From assembly GCF_027941955.1 (NCBI RefSeq), contig NZ_CP115960.1:3488501-3552500 (forward strand): DNA of 64,000 nucleotides, written 5' to 3'. Below, one piece after another: positions 46,855-55,994 of this stretch (its first letter is position 1; every line of letters begins with the position of its first letter). The translations under genes were made by a program, and so were the position numbers. The stretch is from Sphingomonas sp. 7/4-4 (lineage in GTDB: Bacteria; Pseudomonadota; Alphaproteobacteria; Sphingomonadales; Sphingomonadaceae). The notes below the pieces were generated by a model. It had not been told where the DNA came from and made no database searches. It saw only the letters and a list, made by a program, of their open reading frames with translations.

Positions 46855-47640
46855 TTACGCCGCGGTCCAGCCGCCATCCATCGAATAGTTGGCGCCGGTG
46901 ATCTGCGCCGCTTCGTCCCGGCAGAGAAAGAGCGCGAGCGCGGCAACTTGTTCCGGCTGGACGAACTGCTTGGTCGGCTGGGCGTCGAGCAGGACGTCGT
47001 TGATCACCTGCTCGCGCGTGAGGTTCCGCGTCTTCATCGTGTCGGGGATCTGGTTCTCGACCAGCGGAGTCCAGACATAGCCGGGCGAGATGCAGTTGAC
47101 GGTGATGCCGTGCGTGGCGACTTCGAGCGCGGCGGTCTTGGTGAGGCCGGCGATACCGTGCTTGGCAGTGACATAGGCCGATTTATTGGGGCTGGCGACG
47201 AGGCTGTGCGCCGAGGCGGTGGTGATGATCCGGCCCCATTTGCGCGCCTTCATGCCCGGAATCGCGGCGCGCATCAGGTGGAAGGTCGAGCTGAGATTGA
47301 TTGCGATGATCGCATCCCATTTCTCGATCGGGAATTCGTCGATCGGCGCGACATGCTGGATGCCGGCATTGGAAATGACGATGTCGACGCTGCCGAGCTC
47401 CTTCTCCGTGCGGGCGACCATCGCGGCGATCTGGTCGGGCTTGGTCATGTCGGCGGGATCGTAGAGCGCCTTAGCGCCGGCGGTGGCTTCGAGCGCGGCG
47501 CGTTCGGTCTCGATCGCGGCAGCGTCGCCGAAGCCGTTGATCACCACCGACGCTCCCTCGGCGGCGAGCGCCTTGGCATAAGCGAGGCCGATCCCCGAAG
47601 TGGAGCCGGTGACGATCGCGGACTTGCCCTTGAGGAACAT
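46855..47640 (-). CDS. bdhA: 3-hydroxybutyrate dehydrogenase
   Basis: 261 residues, SDR family. TGSTSGIGLAYAKALAAEGA, NAGIQHVAPIDEFP, catalytic Ser/Tyr/Lys in TTASAHSLVASPNKSAYVTA and KHGIAG, and the substrate-lid segment PGYVWTPLVENQIPD are diagnostic of D-3-hydroxybutyrate dehydrogenase. It oxidises 3-hydroxybutyrate to acetoacetate during polyhydroxybutyrate turnover. Fourteen bases after the patatin gene in the same direction, a pairing common in alphaproteobacteria. Confidence 0.93.
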   Translation of the reverse strand: MFLKGKSAIVTGSTSGIGLAYAKALAAEGASVVINGFGDAAAIETERAALEATAGAKALYDPADMTKPDQIAAMVARTEKELGSVDIVISNAGIQHVAPIDEFPIEKWDAIIAINLSSTFHLMRAAIPGMKARKWGRIITTASAHSLVASPNKSAYVTAKHGIAGLTKTAALEVATHGITVNCISPGYVWTPLVENQIPDTMKTRNLTREQVINDVLLDAQPTKQFVQPEQVAALALFLCRDEAAQITGANYSMDGGWTAA

Positions 47641-47654
47641 GGGATACTCCTGAA

Positions 47655-48794
47655 CTAGCGGTGCGTGAGGTCGAAGGCGGCGGTCTTGCCGTCGAGGATG
47701 TTCTCGGCGACCAGCCGGGCGCTGGCCATCGTCTCGGCGACCGCGGCGCGGCCGGCCTGCCAATGCTCGTGCATCGAGCGGGCGGAGAATTCGAAATCGC
47801 GCGATCCGCCTTCCCAGGCATTGGCGCGATAGATGAGCTGGACGAGGCTCAGCGGCTTCTCGTCGGCGAGGAGGCGCAAAGCGGCGACGTCGGGATCGTC
47901 GGCGAGATCGGCGGGAAGCTTGGCGAGGACGCGGCGGATCGCCTCGCGGTCCTTGCGCAGGCGCAGGCGTTCGTCGGAGACTTGCCGGGTGCGGCTGGAG
48001 AAGCGGATCTCCTTTTCGCGGGCGAGCACGTCGGTGATCGTGCGCGGGAGATCGGCGGCTGCGGGGAAGAGATCGACCTGGAAGACGAGGGTGTCCTCGT
48101 TCTGGCGATCCAGGATGTGAGTGAGCGGGGTGTTCGAGACGAGCCCGCCGTCCCAAAACTGCCGCCCGTCGATCTCGATCGGGGGCAGGCCGGGCGGGAG
48201 CGCGCCCGACGCCATGATGTGGCGCGCATCGAGGCGCTCGTCGGCGGTGTCGAAATAGCGGAAATTGCCGCTGGCGATATCGACGGCGCCGACCGAGAGG
48301 CGGACGGGCCCCTTGTTGAGCAGGTCCCAGTCGATGTGCGCGTCCAGCGTCTCGCGCAACGGTGCGCTGTCGTAGAAGCTGAGCGCACCGGGCGTGCCGG
48401 GCGTGGCGAAAGCCGGCGGGATCAGGCGCGGCTGGAAGAAGCCGGGGACGCCGCCCATCAGCACCGTCGCCGCGGCCCATTCGTGGGAGAATTCGCGCGC
48501 GGTGTCGCTCAGCGGAATCGAGAAATCGGGGAGCGCGCCGGTGACGCCTTCCCAGAACGCCCGAATCGCGGGCAAACGCAGTTCGGGCGGGTTGCCGGCG
48601 AAGAGCGCGGCGTTGACCGCGCCGATCGAGATGCCCGCGACCCAATCGACTTCGATGCGCGCTTCGCCGAGCGCTTCGATCACGCCGGCCTGGAAGCTGC
48701 CGAGCGCGCCGCCGCCCTGAAGCACCAGCGCGACGCATTCCGGCAGCGGCAGTCCGGCGACGCGGCGGCGCGGGCGGGGTTCGGCATCGGCCAT
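47655..48794 (-). CDS. Patatin-like phospholipase with DUF3734 domain
   Basis: 379 residues. Nucleophile elbow GISIGA (GxSxG), oxyanion motif GGGALGSFQAG and the catalytic Asp in FWDGGLVSNTPL give an intact Ser-Asp dyad; the C-terminal DUF3734 part includes LSLVQLIYRANAWEGGSRDF and EFSARSMHEHW. Lipid acyl hydrolase, possibly acting at polyhydroxybutyrate granules given its operon with bdhA (inference). Start at 48794; the frame continues upstream only as an antisense shadow of the YpfJ gene. Confidence 0.9.
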   Translation of the reverse strand: MADAEPRPRRRVAGLPLPECVALVLQGGGALGSFQAGVIEALGEARIEVDWVAGISIGAVNAALFAGNPPELRLPAIRAFWEGVTGALPDFSIPLSDTAREFSHEWAAATVLMGGVPGFFQPRLIPPAFATPGTPGALSFYDSAPLRETLDAHIDWDLLNKGPVRLSVGAVDIASGNFRYFDTADERLDARHIMASGALPPGLPPIEIDGRQFWDGGLVSNTPLTHILDRQNEDTLVFQVDLFPAAADLPRTITDVLAREKEIRFSSRTRQVSDERLRLRKDREAIRRVLAKLPADLADDPDVAALRLLADEKPLSLVQLIYRANAWEGGSRDFEFSARSMHEHWQAGRAAVAETMASARLVAENILDGKTAAFDLTHR

Positions 48795-48831
48795 GTGGGG
48801 GCTTTGGCCCAACCGGGGGCGAGAGCAACAT

Positions 48832-48855
48832 GATCCTCCCCGTGCCGGGGAGGAT
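48832..48855. repeat. Single family D hairpin
   Basis: GATCCTCCCCG and CGGGGAGGAT around TGC, identical in its arms to the outer hairpin of the DUF559 element ends. Lies between the divergent patatin and YpfJ genes. Confidence 0.7.
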
Positions 48856-48921
48856 TTAGAGTGTGCAACGCTTGGCTTGCTGAGGCATTGTTGCGGAGAG
48901 CTAACGACGAAGGAATGGCCG

Positions 48922-49806
48922 ATGCGGCTCGACGATCTCGATCCCACCGAAAATGCGCGCGATTTCGGGTCGGGCGGCGGCGGGGGTGGCGGCGGCTTCG
49001 GACTGCTGGGGCTGCTGCCCCTGCTGCTCGGGCGCGGCATGGGCTGCGGCGGAATCGCGCTGATCGGAATCGTCGCGTTGATCTTCTTCGGCATGGGCGG
49101 CGGCGGGCTGCTGAACGGTGGCGGTGGCGGCACCCAGACCCAGCAGGGCCAGACGCAGGGCGCACCCAAGGCATGCGACACGCAGGACGAACTTTTCGCC
49201 TGCCGGGTGATGACGAGCACCGAGCAGGTGTGGGGCCAAGTGTTCGCCGAGCATGGCCAGCGTTACCGGCCCGCGACGATCAACTTCTTCCAGAATTCCG
49301 TGCAATCGGCATGCGGACAGGCGTCCTCGGCGGTCGGGCCGTTTTATTGCCCGGGCGATCAGGGCGTGTTCCTCGACACCGGCTTCTTCGAAGAGCTCGA
49401 CAAGCGTTTCGGCGCCAAGGGCGATTTCGCCCGCGCCTATGTCGTCGGGCACGAAGTGGGGCACCATATCCAGAATCTCGAAGGCACTTCGGCCAAGGTC
49501 AGCCAGGCGCAGGGCCGCGCCTCGCGGACCGAGGGCAACAAATTGTCGGTGCTGCTCGAGCTGCAGGCGGATTGCTATGCGGGCGTCTGGGCCAAGCGCA
49601 GCGGCCGGCTGGAGGCGGGCGACATCGAGGAAGGCATGGCGGCGGCGAGCGCGATCGGCGACGATACGTTGCAGCGCCAGGGGCAGGGCGAAGTCGTCCC
49701 CGACAGCTTCACCCACGGCACATCGGCGCAGCGGATGGAATGGCTGAAGCGAGGGCTGGAGAGCGGTGATCCCGCGAAGTGCGACACCTTCGCGGCGGCA
49801 GGGTGA
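48922..49806 (+). CDS. Neutral zinc metallopeptidase (YpfJ/KPN_02809 family)
   Basis: 294 residues. A glycine-rich N-terminus and one membrane helix (GMGCGGIALIGIVALIFFGM) precede the peptidase domain with CRVMTSTEQVWGQVFAEHG and the HExxH motif in AYVVGHEVGHHIQNL. LLELQADCYAGVWAK carries the third zinc ligand region. Membrane-anchored with the catalytic domain probably periplasmic. Start at 48922 with an AAGGAA ribosome site. Confidence 0.92.
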   Translation: MRLDDLDPTENARDFGSGGGGGGGGFGLLGLLPLLLGRGMGCGGIALIGIVALIFFGMGGGGLLNGGGGGTQTQQGQTQGAPKACDTQDELFACRVMTSTEQVWGQVFAEHGQRYRPATINFFQNSVQSACGQASSAVGPFYCPGDQGVFLDTGFFEELDKRFGAKGDFARAYVVGHEVGHHIQNLEGTSAKVSQAQGRASRTEGNKLSVLLELQADCYAGVWAKRSGRLEAGDIEEGMAAASAIGDDTLQRQGQGEVVPDSFTHGTSAQRMEWLKRGLESGDPAKCDTFAAAG

Positions 49807-49837
49807 CGGCGGCCGACGGGGCCGCTAGGCCACGCTG

Positions 49838-50578
49838 ATGACCGATGTTCCTGACGTTCCCGAACGCCCTAAACTCGCCTATCGCCACACTTTCGGGCGG
49901 GGGCCGACAGTGGTGTTCCTGTGTGGCTATGCCTCGGACATGAACGGCACCAAGGCGCTGGCGCTCGAGCAATGGGCGCAGCGAACGGGCCGGGCCTTTC
50001 TGCGCTTCGATTATGCCGGGTGCGGCGAGAGCGAAGGGGATTTCGAGGATCAGACGCTGACTTCGTGGCGTGATGATGCGCTGCGGGTGATCGACGCGGT
50101 GGTCGAGGGTCCGGTGGTGCTGGCCGGCTCGTCGATGGGCGGCTGGGTGATGCTGCTGATCGCCAAGGAACGGCCCGGGCTGGTCGCGGGCATGGTCGGG
50201 ATCGCGGCGGCGCCCGACTTCACCGACTGGGGCTATTGCGACGCGGAAAAGGCCGCGATCCTGCGCGACGGACGGATCGAGCAGCCCAATGACTATGGCG
50301 ACACGCTGACGGTTACGACGCGCGATTTCTGGGCTTCGGGCGAGGCCAACAAGGTGATGACCGGGCCGATCGCGTTCGACGGGCCGGTGCGGCTGCTGCA
50401 GGGGCAGCGCGACAGCGAAGTGCCGTGGGAGCGCGCGCTGACGCTCGCCGGGCTGTTCCGTTCAGACGCGGTGCAGACTGTGCTGGTCAAGGACGGCGAC
50501 CACCGGCTCTCGCGCGACCATGACCTCGCGCTGATCCTCCGTTCTGTCGAGGACGTCTTATGTTCTTCTTCCTCCTGA
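49838..50578 (+). CDS. Alpha/beta hydrolase
   Basis: 246 residues. GxSxG nucleophile in VLAGSSMGGWVML, Asp in QGQRDSEVPWERA and His in VKDGDHRLSRDHD complete a catalytic triad; the strand VVFLCGYASDMNGTKALALE is similar to the ABHD10/YcjY type of small esterases. Substrate unknown. Its end overlaps the next gene by 19 bp, so they are co-translated. Confidence 0.9.
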   Translation: MTDVPDVPERPKLAYRHTFGRGPTVVFLCGYASDMNGTKALALEQWAQRTGRAFLRFDYAGCGESEGDFEDQTLTSWRDDALRVIDAVVEGPVVLAGSSMGGWVMLLIAKERPGLVAGMVGIAAAPDFTDWGYCDAEKAAILRDGRIEQPNDYGDTLTVTTRDFWASGEANKVMTGPIAFDGPVRLLQGQRDSEVPWERALTLAGLFRSDAVQTVLVKDGDHRLSRDHDLALILRSVEDVLCSSSS

Positions 50579-51309
50579 GCCTTCAGGCCGCGACCGCCGT
50601 AGCGCCGCCTCCCGGGCAGGAGCCGCCGCGTTATGCCGAGTGCATGGATCTCGCGACCGGCGATCCCTCGCAGGGCGCGGCGGCGGCGGCGAAGTGGAAC
50701 GTCGAGGGCGGCGGAATGCTCGCGCGCCAGTGCCTCGGCGTCGCTTATGCCAACCAGAAACGCTGGCCCTCGGCAGCGGCGGCGTTCGAGGAGGCCGCGC
50801 GGGCGGCGGAGAACGCGCACGACGTGCGATCGGCGAATTACTGGGCGCAGGCGGGCAATGCCTGGCTGGCGGCGGGCGAGCCGGTCAAGGCGCGCGCGGC
50901 GCTCGATGCGGCGCTGGCGAGCGGGAATTTGACCGGGCTGGCGCTGGGCGAGGCGCGGCTCGATCGGGCGCGGACCTTGGTTGCGGCGGGCGACATGGAA
51001 GGTGCGCGGGGCGATCTCGATCGCGCGCTGGCCGATGCCAAGGCGGATCCGCTGGCGTGGCTGCTCTCGGCGACCTTGGCGCGGCGGCAGGGCGATCTGG
51101 CACGCGCGAAGACCGACATCGCCGAGGCGCTGCGGCGTTCGGCGGACGATCCGCAGGTGCAGCTCGAATCGGGCAACATCGCCGCGGTGAGTGGCGACGA
51201 GGCCGGCGCGCGAACGGCGTGGAACCGGGTGGTCGAGCTGGCGCCGGGGAGCCCGACGGCGGAATCGGCGCGCAAGGCGCTGACGCAGTTCGGGACGGTG
51301 GAGAAGTAA
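50560..51309 (+). CDS. Tetratricopeptide-repeat protein
   Basis: 249 residues with a short hydrophobic start (MFFFLLSLQAATAVA, a weak signal peptide). Repeated helix pairs such as YANQKRWPSAAAAFEEAARA, YWAQAGNAWLAAGEPVKARA and AWLLSATLARRQGDLARAKT fit five or six TPR units, expected to mediate protein contacts. Coupled to the upstream hydrolase by overlap; partner unknown. Confidence 0.82.
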   Translation: MFFFLLSLQAATAVAPPPGQEPPRYAECMDLATGDPSQGAAAAAKWNVEGGGMLARQCLGVAYANQKRWPSAAAAFEEAARAAENAHDVRSANYWAQAGNAWLAAGEPVKARAALDAALASGNLTGLALGEARLDRARTLVAAGDMEGARGDLDRALADAKADPLAWLLSATLARRQGDLARAKTDIAEALRRSADDPQVQLESGNIAAVSGDEAGARTAWNRVVELAPGSPTAESARKALTQFGTVEK

Positions 51310-51315
51310 TCTCAA

Positions 51316-51345
51316 AATTCCTCCCTCGCGAAGCGGGGAGGAATT
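51316..51345. repeat. Single hairpin repeat between the TPR gene and gloA
   Basis: AATTCCTCCC and the mirror GGGAGGAATT around TCGCGAAGCG form a 30-bp palindrome, nearly the same as 60931-60960. It may serve as a weak terminator. Confidence 0.65.
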
Positions 51346-51403
51346 GGGTTGGCCTTCAGATCATGCGACCCTATCTCGCCGGAAACGCCAATCCGGAGCC
51401 CGC

Positions 51404-51858
51404 ATGCACTATCTCCACACCATGATCCGCATCACCGATCCGGAGGCGACATTGCGGTTCTTCGAACTGCTGGGCCTGGAGGAAGTGCGGCGGATGGAGA
51501 GCGAGAAGGGGCGGTTCACCCTGATCTTCCTCGCCGCGCCCGAGGATTCGAACGGCCCGGGCAAGCGCGCCAAGGCCGAGGTCGAGCTGACCTATAACTG
51601 GCCCCCGAGGACGGCAGCGCGGCCGAGGCCTATACCAGCGGGCGCAATTTCGGGCACCTCGCCTACCGCGTCGACAATATCTACGAGACGTGCCAGCGGC
51701 TGATGGACGGCGGGGTGACGATCAATCGCCCGCCGCGCGACGGGCACATGGCGTTCGTGCGTACGCCCGACAATATCTCGATCGAACTGCTCCAGGCGGA
51801 CGAGCCTCTCGCGCCGGCCGAGCCCTGGGCGTCGATGCCGAATATCGGCGCCTGGTGA
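51404..51858 (+). CDS. gloA: Lactoylglutathione lyase (glyoxalase I; one frame break)
   Basis: About 151 residues. [20 protein letters not shown] and [20 protein letters not shown] open the first vicinal-oxygen-chelate half; after the break come [40 protein letters not shown] and [11 protein letters not shown], with metal ligands His and Glu. It isomerises the methylglyoxal-glutathione adduct. The break is in the C run 51602-51606; one added base joins ELTYNWPP to [12 protein letters not shown] (152 codons). The stop overlaps the GTG of the next gene. Confidence 0.92.
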
Positions 51859-52900
51859 CTCCCGCCGCCGCCCGTTTCCTCGAACTGACCGGCGCCGCGG
51901 TCCCGATCGTACAGGCGCCGATGGCGGGCGCGGGCGGCGTTGCGCTGGCGGCGGCCGCGATCCGGGGCGGGGGCTCGGCTCGCTGCCTTGTGCGATGCTC
52001 TCGGACATTGAAGTACGCGCGCAAGTTGCCGGAGTGCGTGCGGCGGCGAAGGGGCCGCTCAACCTCAATTTCTTCTGTCACGAACTCGATGATACGCCCG
52101 ACGACAGCGCCTGGCGGAGCGCACTCGGCCCGCTTTATGCGCGCGAAGGCGTAACGCCACCGGAGGGCGGCGGCGCGCTGCGGCGGCCGTTCGACGCGAC
52201 GCTGTGCGAGGCGGTCGAGGCGGTGCGGCCCGAGATCGTCAGCTTCCATTTCGGGCTGCCGGCGCCGGCACTGCTCGCGCGGGTCAAGGCAGTGGCGAAG
52301 ATATTCGGCAATGCGACCACAGTCGACGAAGCGCGCTTTCTCGAGCGGCAGGGCTGCGACGCAGTGATCGCGCAGGGAAGCGAGGCCGGCGGGCATGCCG
52401 GATGGTTCCTCGAAGGGCATCGGCCGATCGGCACGCTGGCGCTGGTGCGGCGGATCGTCCGTGCCGTCGACGTGCCGGTGATTGCCGCGGGCGGGATCGT
52501 CGACGGCGCCGGCATCGCCGCGGTGCTGGCGCTGGGCGCGAGCGGCGCGCAGCTGGGCACCGCCTATCTCGCCACGCCCGAGAGCCTCGTCTCGCCGATG
52601 CACCGGGCCTTGCTGGGCAGCGAGGCGGAGACGGTGTTCACCAATGTGTTCACTGGCCGCGAAGCGCGGGGTTTCCGCAATCGGCTCGTCGACGAACTCG
52701 GGCCGATCTCGCCGCTTGCGCCGGCCTTTCCCTACGCGGCGACCGCGCTCGCGCCGCTGCGCGCGGCGGCGGAAGCCGAGGGGCGGGCGGACTATTCGCC
52801 TTTATGGGCGGGGCAGAGCGCGGCGCTCGCCCGAGCCATGCCGGCGGAAGATCTGACTCGGCTGCTCGCCGAAGAGGTGCTTGCACTTCTCGATCACTAA
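51855..52900 (+). CDS. Nitronate monooxygenase family flavoprotein (one frame break)
   Basis: About 348 residues, FMN-binding TIM barrel. Typical text: [47 protein letters not shown] (the substrate/FMN loop), [16 protein letters not shown] and [17 protein letters not shown]. It oxidises toxic alkyl nitronates. A break at the G run 51969-51973 is cured by one base ([18 protein letters not shown]), giving 349 codons. The GTG start at 51855 overlaps the gloA stop. Confidence 0.9.
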
Positions 52901-52942
52901 CCGAGGCTGGCGCGGGGACCTCCGTGCGCCTATTTGGACCGC

Positions 52943-53670
52943 ATGCTCGACATCGTCCGGATTCCCGCGCTCAGCGACAATTACATCTGGCTCGTCCACG
53001 ATCCCGCCAGCGGCGAGACGATGGTGGTCGATCCGGCCGAAGCAGCCGGTGTCGAGCGGGTGCTGGCCGAACGCGGCTGGCGGCTGACGGCAATCTGGAA
53101 CACGCATTGGCATCCCGATCACACCGGCGGGAACGCCGATTTGAAGGCGGCGTGGAACGTGCCCGTCATCGCACCGGCGGCCGAGGCGGCGAAGATCCCG
53201 ACTGCGGACCGGCTGGTCGGCGAGGGCGACGAAGTTCAGCTGGGCGATCATGTCGCGCAAGTGATGGAAGTGCCGGCGCATACTGCGGGGCACATCGCCT
53301 ATCACTTCGCCGGGGATGAATTGGTGTTCGTCGGCGACACCTTGTTTGCGATGGGCTGCGGGCGGCTGTTCGAGGGGACGGCGGCGCAGATGTTCGCGAA
53401 CATGCAGCGGCTGGGCGCCTTGCCGGGCGAGACCCGGATCTATTGCGCGCACGAATATACCCAGTCGAACGGCAGATATGCGCTCGTCGCCGAGCCGGAC
53501 AATGCTGCGATCCGCGACCGGATGGACGCAGTCGATCGCGCCCGGGCGGCGGGGAGGCGACGGTGCCGACGACGATTGCGCTCGAACAGGCGACCAATCC
53601 GTTCCTGCGTGCCCAAAGCATTGAAATTCTGGCGGAGCGACGCGCGGCCAAGGATATTTTCCGCGGCTGA
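52943..53670 (+). CDS. gloB: Hydroxyacylglutathione hydrolase (glyoxalase II; one frame break)
   Basis: About 242 residues, metallo-beta-lactamase fold. Zinc motif THWHPDHTGGN, then VPAHTAGHIAYHF, FVGDTLFAMGCGRLFEGTA and YCAHEYTQSNGRYAL. It completes methylglyoxal detoxification begun by gloA two genes upstream, regenerating glutathione. The break is at the G run 53551-53554; one added base gives ARAAGEATVPTTIALEQATN and ends IEILAERRAAKDIFRG at 53670 (243 codons). Confidence 0.93.
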
Positions 53671-53706
53671 GATGGTATAGGATGGCGGGGCATTGAGGAG
53701 TGTTCG

Positions 53707-54096
53707 ATGATCCGCGTCGCCATCCCCGTTCTCCTGCTTCTCGCTGGCTGCACCGCCACCGCGGGGACCGAACAGTCGGACGCGCGCGATCGGGCGCGGC
53801 TGGACAAGGCGCTGGCGGGACTGACTCCCGGCGAACCGGTGCGATGCCTGCGCCGCGACCAGTATAACGAGATCCGCACCTTCGACGGCACGATCCTCTA
53901 TGTCGCCGGGCGCAAGCGCCTGTGGCGCAACGACGTGGTCGGCAGCTGCCCGGGCCTGCGCCGCGGCGACATCGTCGTATCGCGGAGCTTCGGCAGCCAG
54001 GCCTGCGACCGCGACATCATCCAGACGCGCGCGCCGACCGGCGGGTTCATGTCGGGGAGCTGTTCGCTGGGCAAGTTCACGCCCTATACGCGTTAG
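53707..54096 (+). CDS. Hypothetical lipoprotein, paralogue 1
   Basis: 129 residues. Signal with lipobox (VLLLLAGC). The mature part LDKALAGLTPGEPVRCLRRD, GTILYVAGRKRLWRND, VVGSCPGLRRGDIVV, SQACDRDII and GSCSLGKFTPYTR has four cysteines spaced like those of the next gene, with which it is clearly paralogous. No domain I can name. Located after gloB with 36 bp between. Confidence 0.75.
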   Translation: MIRVAIPVLLLLAGCTATAGTEQSDARDRARLDKALAGLTPGEPVRCLRRDQYNEIRTFDGTILYVAGRKRLWRNDVVGSCPGLRRGDIVVSRSFGSQACDRDIIQTRAPTGGFMSGSCSLGKFTPYTR

Positions 54097-54110
54097 ACGG
54101 GAGAGAAGAG

Positions 54111-54509
54111 ATGCGGTTGGCAATCATGCTGGGAGCGCTGGCGCTGGCGGGATGCACCGCCAATGCCGAGATGCAGGCGTCGCGCCAGGCCGAGGCGCAA
54201 CGCGACTTGGCCGACGCCCTGAAGGGGCGCGTGGCGGGCAAGCCGCAGGACTGCATCTCCTCGCCGCAACAGACCAATGGGCCGCAGATCATCGATTCGC
54301 ACACGATCCTGTATCGCAGCGGCAGCCGCGTGTGGCGCAACGAACTGGCCGGGGACTGCCCGTCGCTCGACTCGGATTCGATCCTCGTGGTCGAGCTGCA
54401 CGGTTCGCAGGTCTGCAGGAACGACCTGTTCCGGCCGGTGGATCGTGGAAGCCGGATCCCGGGGGCCTATTGCCGGTTCGGGCAGTTCACGCCGTATGTG
54501 AAGGAATAG
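54111..54509 (+). CDS. Hypothetical lipoprotein, paralogue 2
   Basis: 132 residues. Lipobox in LGALALAGC. LADALKGRVAGKPQDCISSP, SHTILYRSGSRVWRNELAGD, CPSLDSDSILVVELHGSQVC and AYCRFGQFTPYVKE parallel the preceding protein position by position, including the four cysteines and the RVWRN and FTPY motifs. The ATG at 54111 has a GAGAGAAGAG ribosome site. A tandem duplication; function unknown. Confidence 0.75.
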   Translation: MRLAIMLGALALAGCTANAEMQASRQAEAQRDLADALKGRVAGKPQDCISSPQQTNGPQIIDSHTILYRSGSRVWRNELAGDCPSLDSDSILVVELHGSQVCRNDLFRPVDRGSRIPGAYCRFGQFTPYVKE

Positions 54510-54512
54510 GGC

Positions 54513-54644
54513 AAATCCTCCCTCGCGCAGCGGGGAGGTGGCGCCGAAGGCGACGGAGGGGCTTCGCCACAGGCGATTCGCTCGCGGAAGCGCCCCTCCG
54601 TCACGCTGCGCGTGCCACCTCCCCCGGTTTCCGGGGAGGATTTT
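54513..54644. repeat. Paired family D repeat (REPIN/MITE-like) between the lipoprotein and hslU
   Basis: Left unit: ATCCTCCCTCGCGCAGCG then GGGAGGTGGC, stem GCCGAAGGC, end GACGGAGGGGC. The right unit is its mirror (GCCCCTCCGTCACGCTGCG ... CCACCTCCCCCGG ... GGGGAGGAT). Same layout as 32871-33000 and the DUF559 element ends. It sits between convergent genes. Confidence 0.85.
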
Positions 54645-55937
54645 TTAGAGCACGTACCGGCTCAGGTCCGTATTACGCGCCACCGCTGCGAGCTGCTTGT
54701 CGACATAGGCCGCGTCGATCGTGAGCGTGGTGCCGGCGCGGTCCTCGGCGTCGAAGCTGACTTCCTCGAGCAGTTTCTCCATCACCGTCTGGAGCCGGCG
54801 CGCGCCGATATTCTCGAGTTCGCTGTTAACCTCAGCGGCGATTTTCGCGACTGCACGAATACCGTCCTCGGTGAAATCGATCGTAACCCCCTCGGTGCCG
54901 AGCAACGCAGCATATTGCTGGACGAGGCTCGCCTTGGTGTCCGACAGGATCGCGACGAAGTCCTCCTCGGTCAGCGCCTTCAATTCGACGCGGATCGGCA
55001 GGCGGCCCTGGAGCTCGGGGAGCAGGTCGCTCGGCTTGGCGACGTGGAACGCACCCGAGGCGATGAACAGGATATGGTCGGTCTTCATCGGCCCGTATTT
55101 CGTCGCCACCGTGGTGCCTTCGATCAGCGGCAGCAGGTCGCGCTGAACGCCTTCGCGGCTCACCGAGCCACCGCGCACGTCCGAGACCGCGATCTTGTCG
55201 ATCTCGTCGAGGAAGACGATGCCGTTGGCCTCGGCGTCGGCGAGTGCCTGGCGGCTGACTTCGTCCTGGTCGAGGCGCTTGTCGGCCTCTTCCTCGACGA
55301 GCTTGTCCCATGCCGCGCGTACGTTGAGCTTGCGGCGCTTGAGCGGCGTGCCGGCAAGGCCCTTCATCATCTCGCCGAGATTGATCATCTGGGCGCCGCC
55401 GCCCGGAATGTCGAACGGCATCTGTGGGGCCTGCTCGACTTCGATCTCGATTTCGGTCTGGTCGAGAATGCCGTCGTGGAAGCGCTGCTTGAACGCCTCG
55501 CGCGTGGCGGTCGACGAATCCTTGCCGGTGAGCGCGTCGAGCAGGCGGCCCATCGCCGCTTCCTCGGCCTTGTCCTTGACCGCGGCGCGGCGGCGCTCCT
55601 TCTCGAGCCGGATCGCTTCCTCGACGAGATCGCGGGCGATCTGCTCGACGTCGCGGCCGACATAGCCGACTTCGGTGAACTTGGTCGCTTCGACCTTCAC
55701 GAAGGGCGCGTCGGCGAGCTTGGCGAGGCGGCGGCTGATCTCGGTCTTGCCGCAGCCGGTGGGCCCGATCATCAGGATGTTCTTGGGCGTCACCTCGTCG
55801 CGGAGATCGGCCGGCAGCTGCTGGCGGCGCCAGCGGTTGCGGAGTGCGACGGCGACGGCCTTCTTGGCATCGTGCTGGCCGATGATGTGCGCGTCGAGGG
55901 CGGCGACGATCGCCTTGGGCGTGAGAGCTTCGTTCAT
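54645..55937 (-). CDS. hslU: HslU, ATPase of the HslUV protease
   Basis: 430 residues. AAA+ unfoldase that feeds HslV. Walker [21 protein letters not shown], Walker [13 protein letters not shown], the pore motif region ([20 protein letters not shown]) and C-terminal SRYVL-type tail (TDLSRYVL) that docks in HslV are intact. Unusually it is 2.2 kb from hslV, with an oxidoreductase and a hypothetical gene between them in the same direction. Confidence 0.96.
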   Translation of the reverse strand: MNEALTPKAIVAALDAHIIGQHDAKKAVAVALRNRWRRQQLPADLRDEVTPKNILMIGPTGCGKTEISRRLAKLADAPFVKVEATKFTEVGYVGRDVEQIARDLVEEAIRLEKERRRAAVKDKAEEAAMGRLLDALTGKDSSTATREAFKQRFHDGILDQTEIEIEVEQAPQMPFDIPGGGAQMINLGEMMKGLAGTPLKRRKLNVRAAWDKLVEEEADKRLDQDEVSRQALADAEANGIVFLDEIDKIAVSDVRGGSVSREGVQRDLLPLIEGTTVATKYGPMKTDHILFIASGAFHVAKPSDLLPELQGRLPIRVELKALTEEDFVAILSDTKASLVQQYAALLGTEGVTIDFTEDGIRAVAKIAAEVNSELENIGARRLQTVMEKLLEEVSFDAEDRAGTTLTIDAAYVDKQLAAVARNTDLSRYVL

Positions 55938-55994
55938 GTGGGGATTGGGTTCCGTGGTTCGTTACGCCCTAGATGTGGGGGCGGAGCCGCGGCT

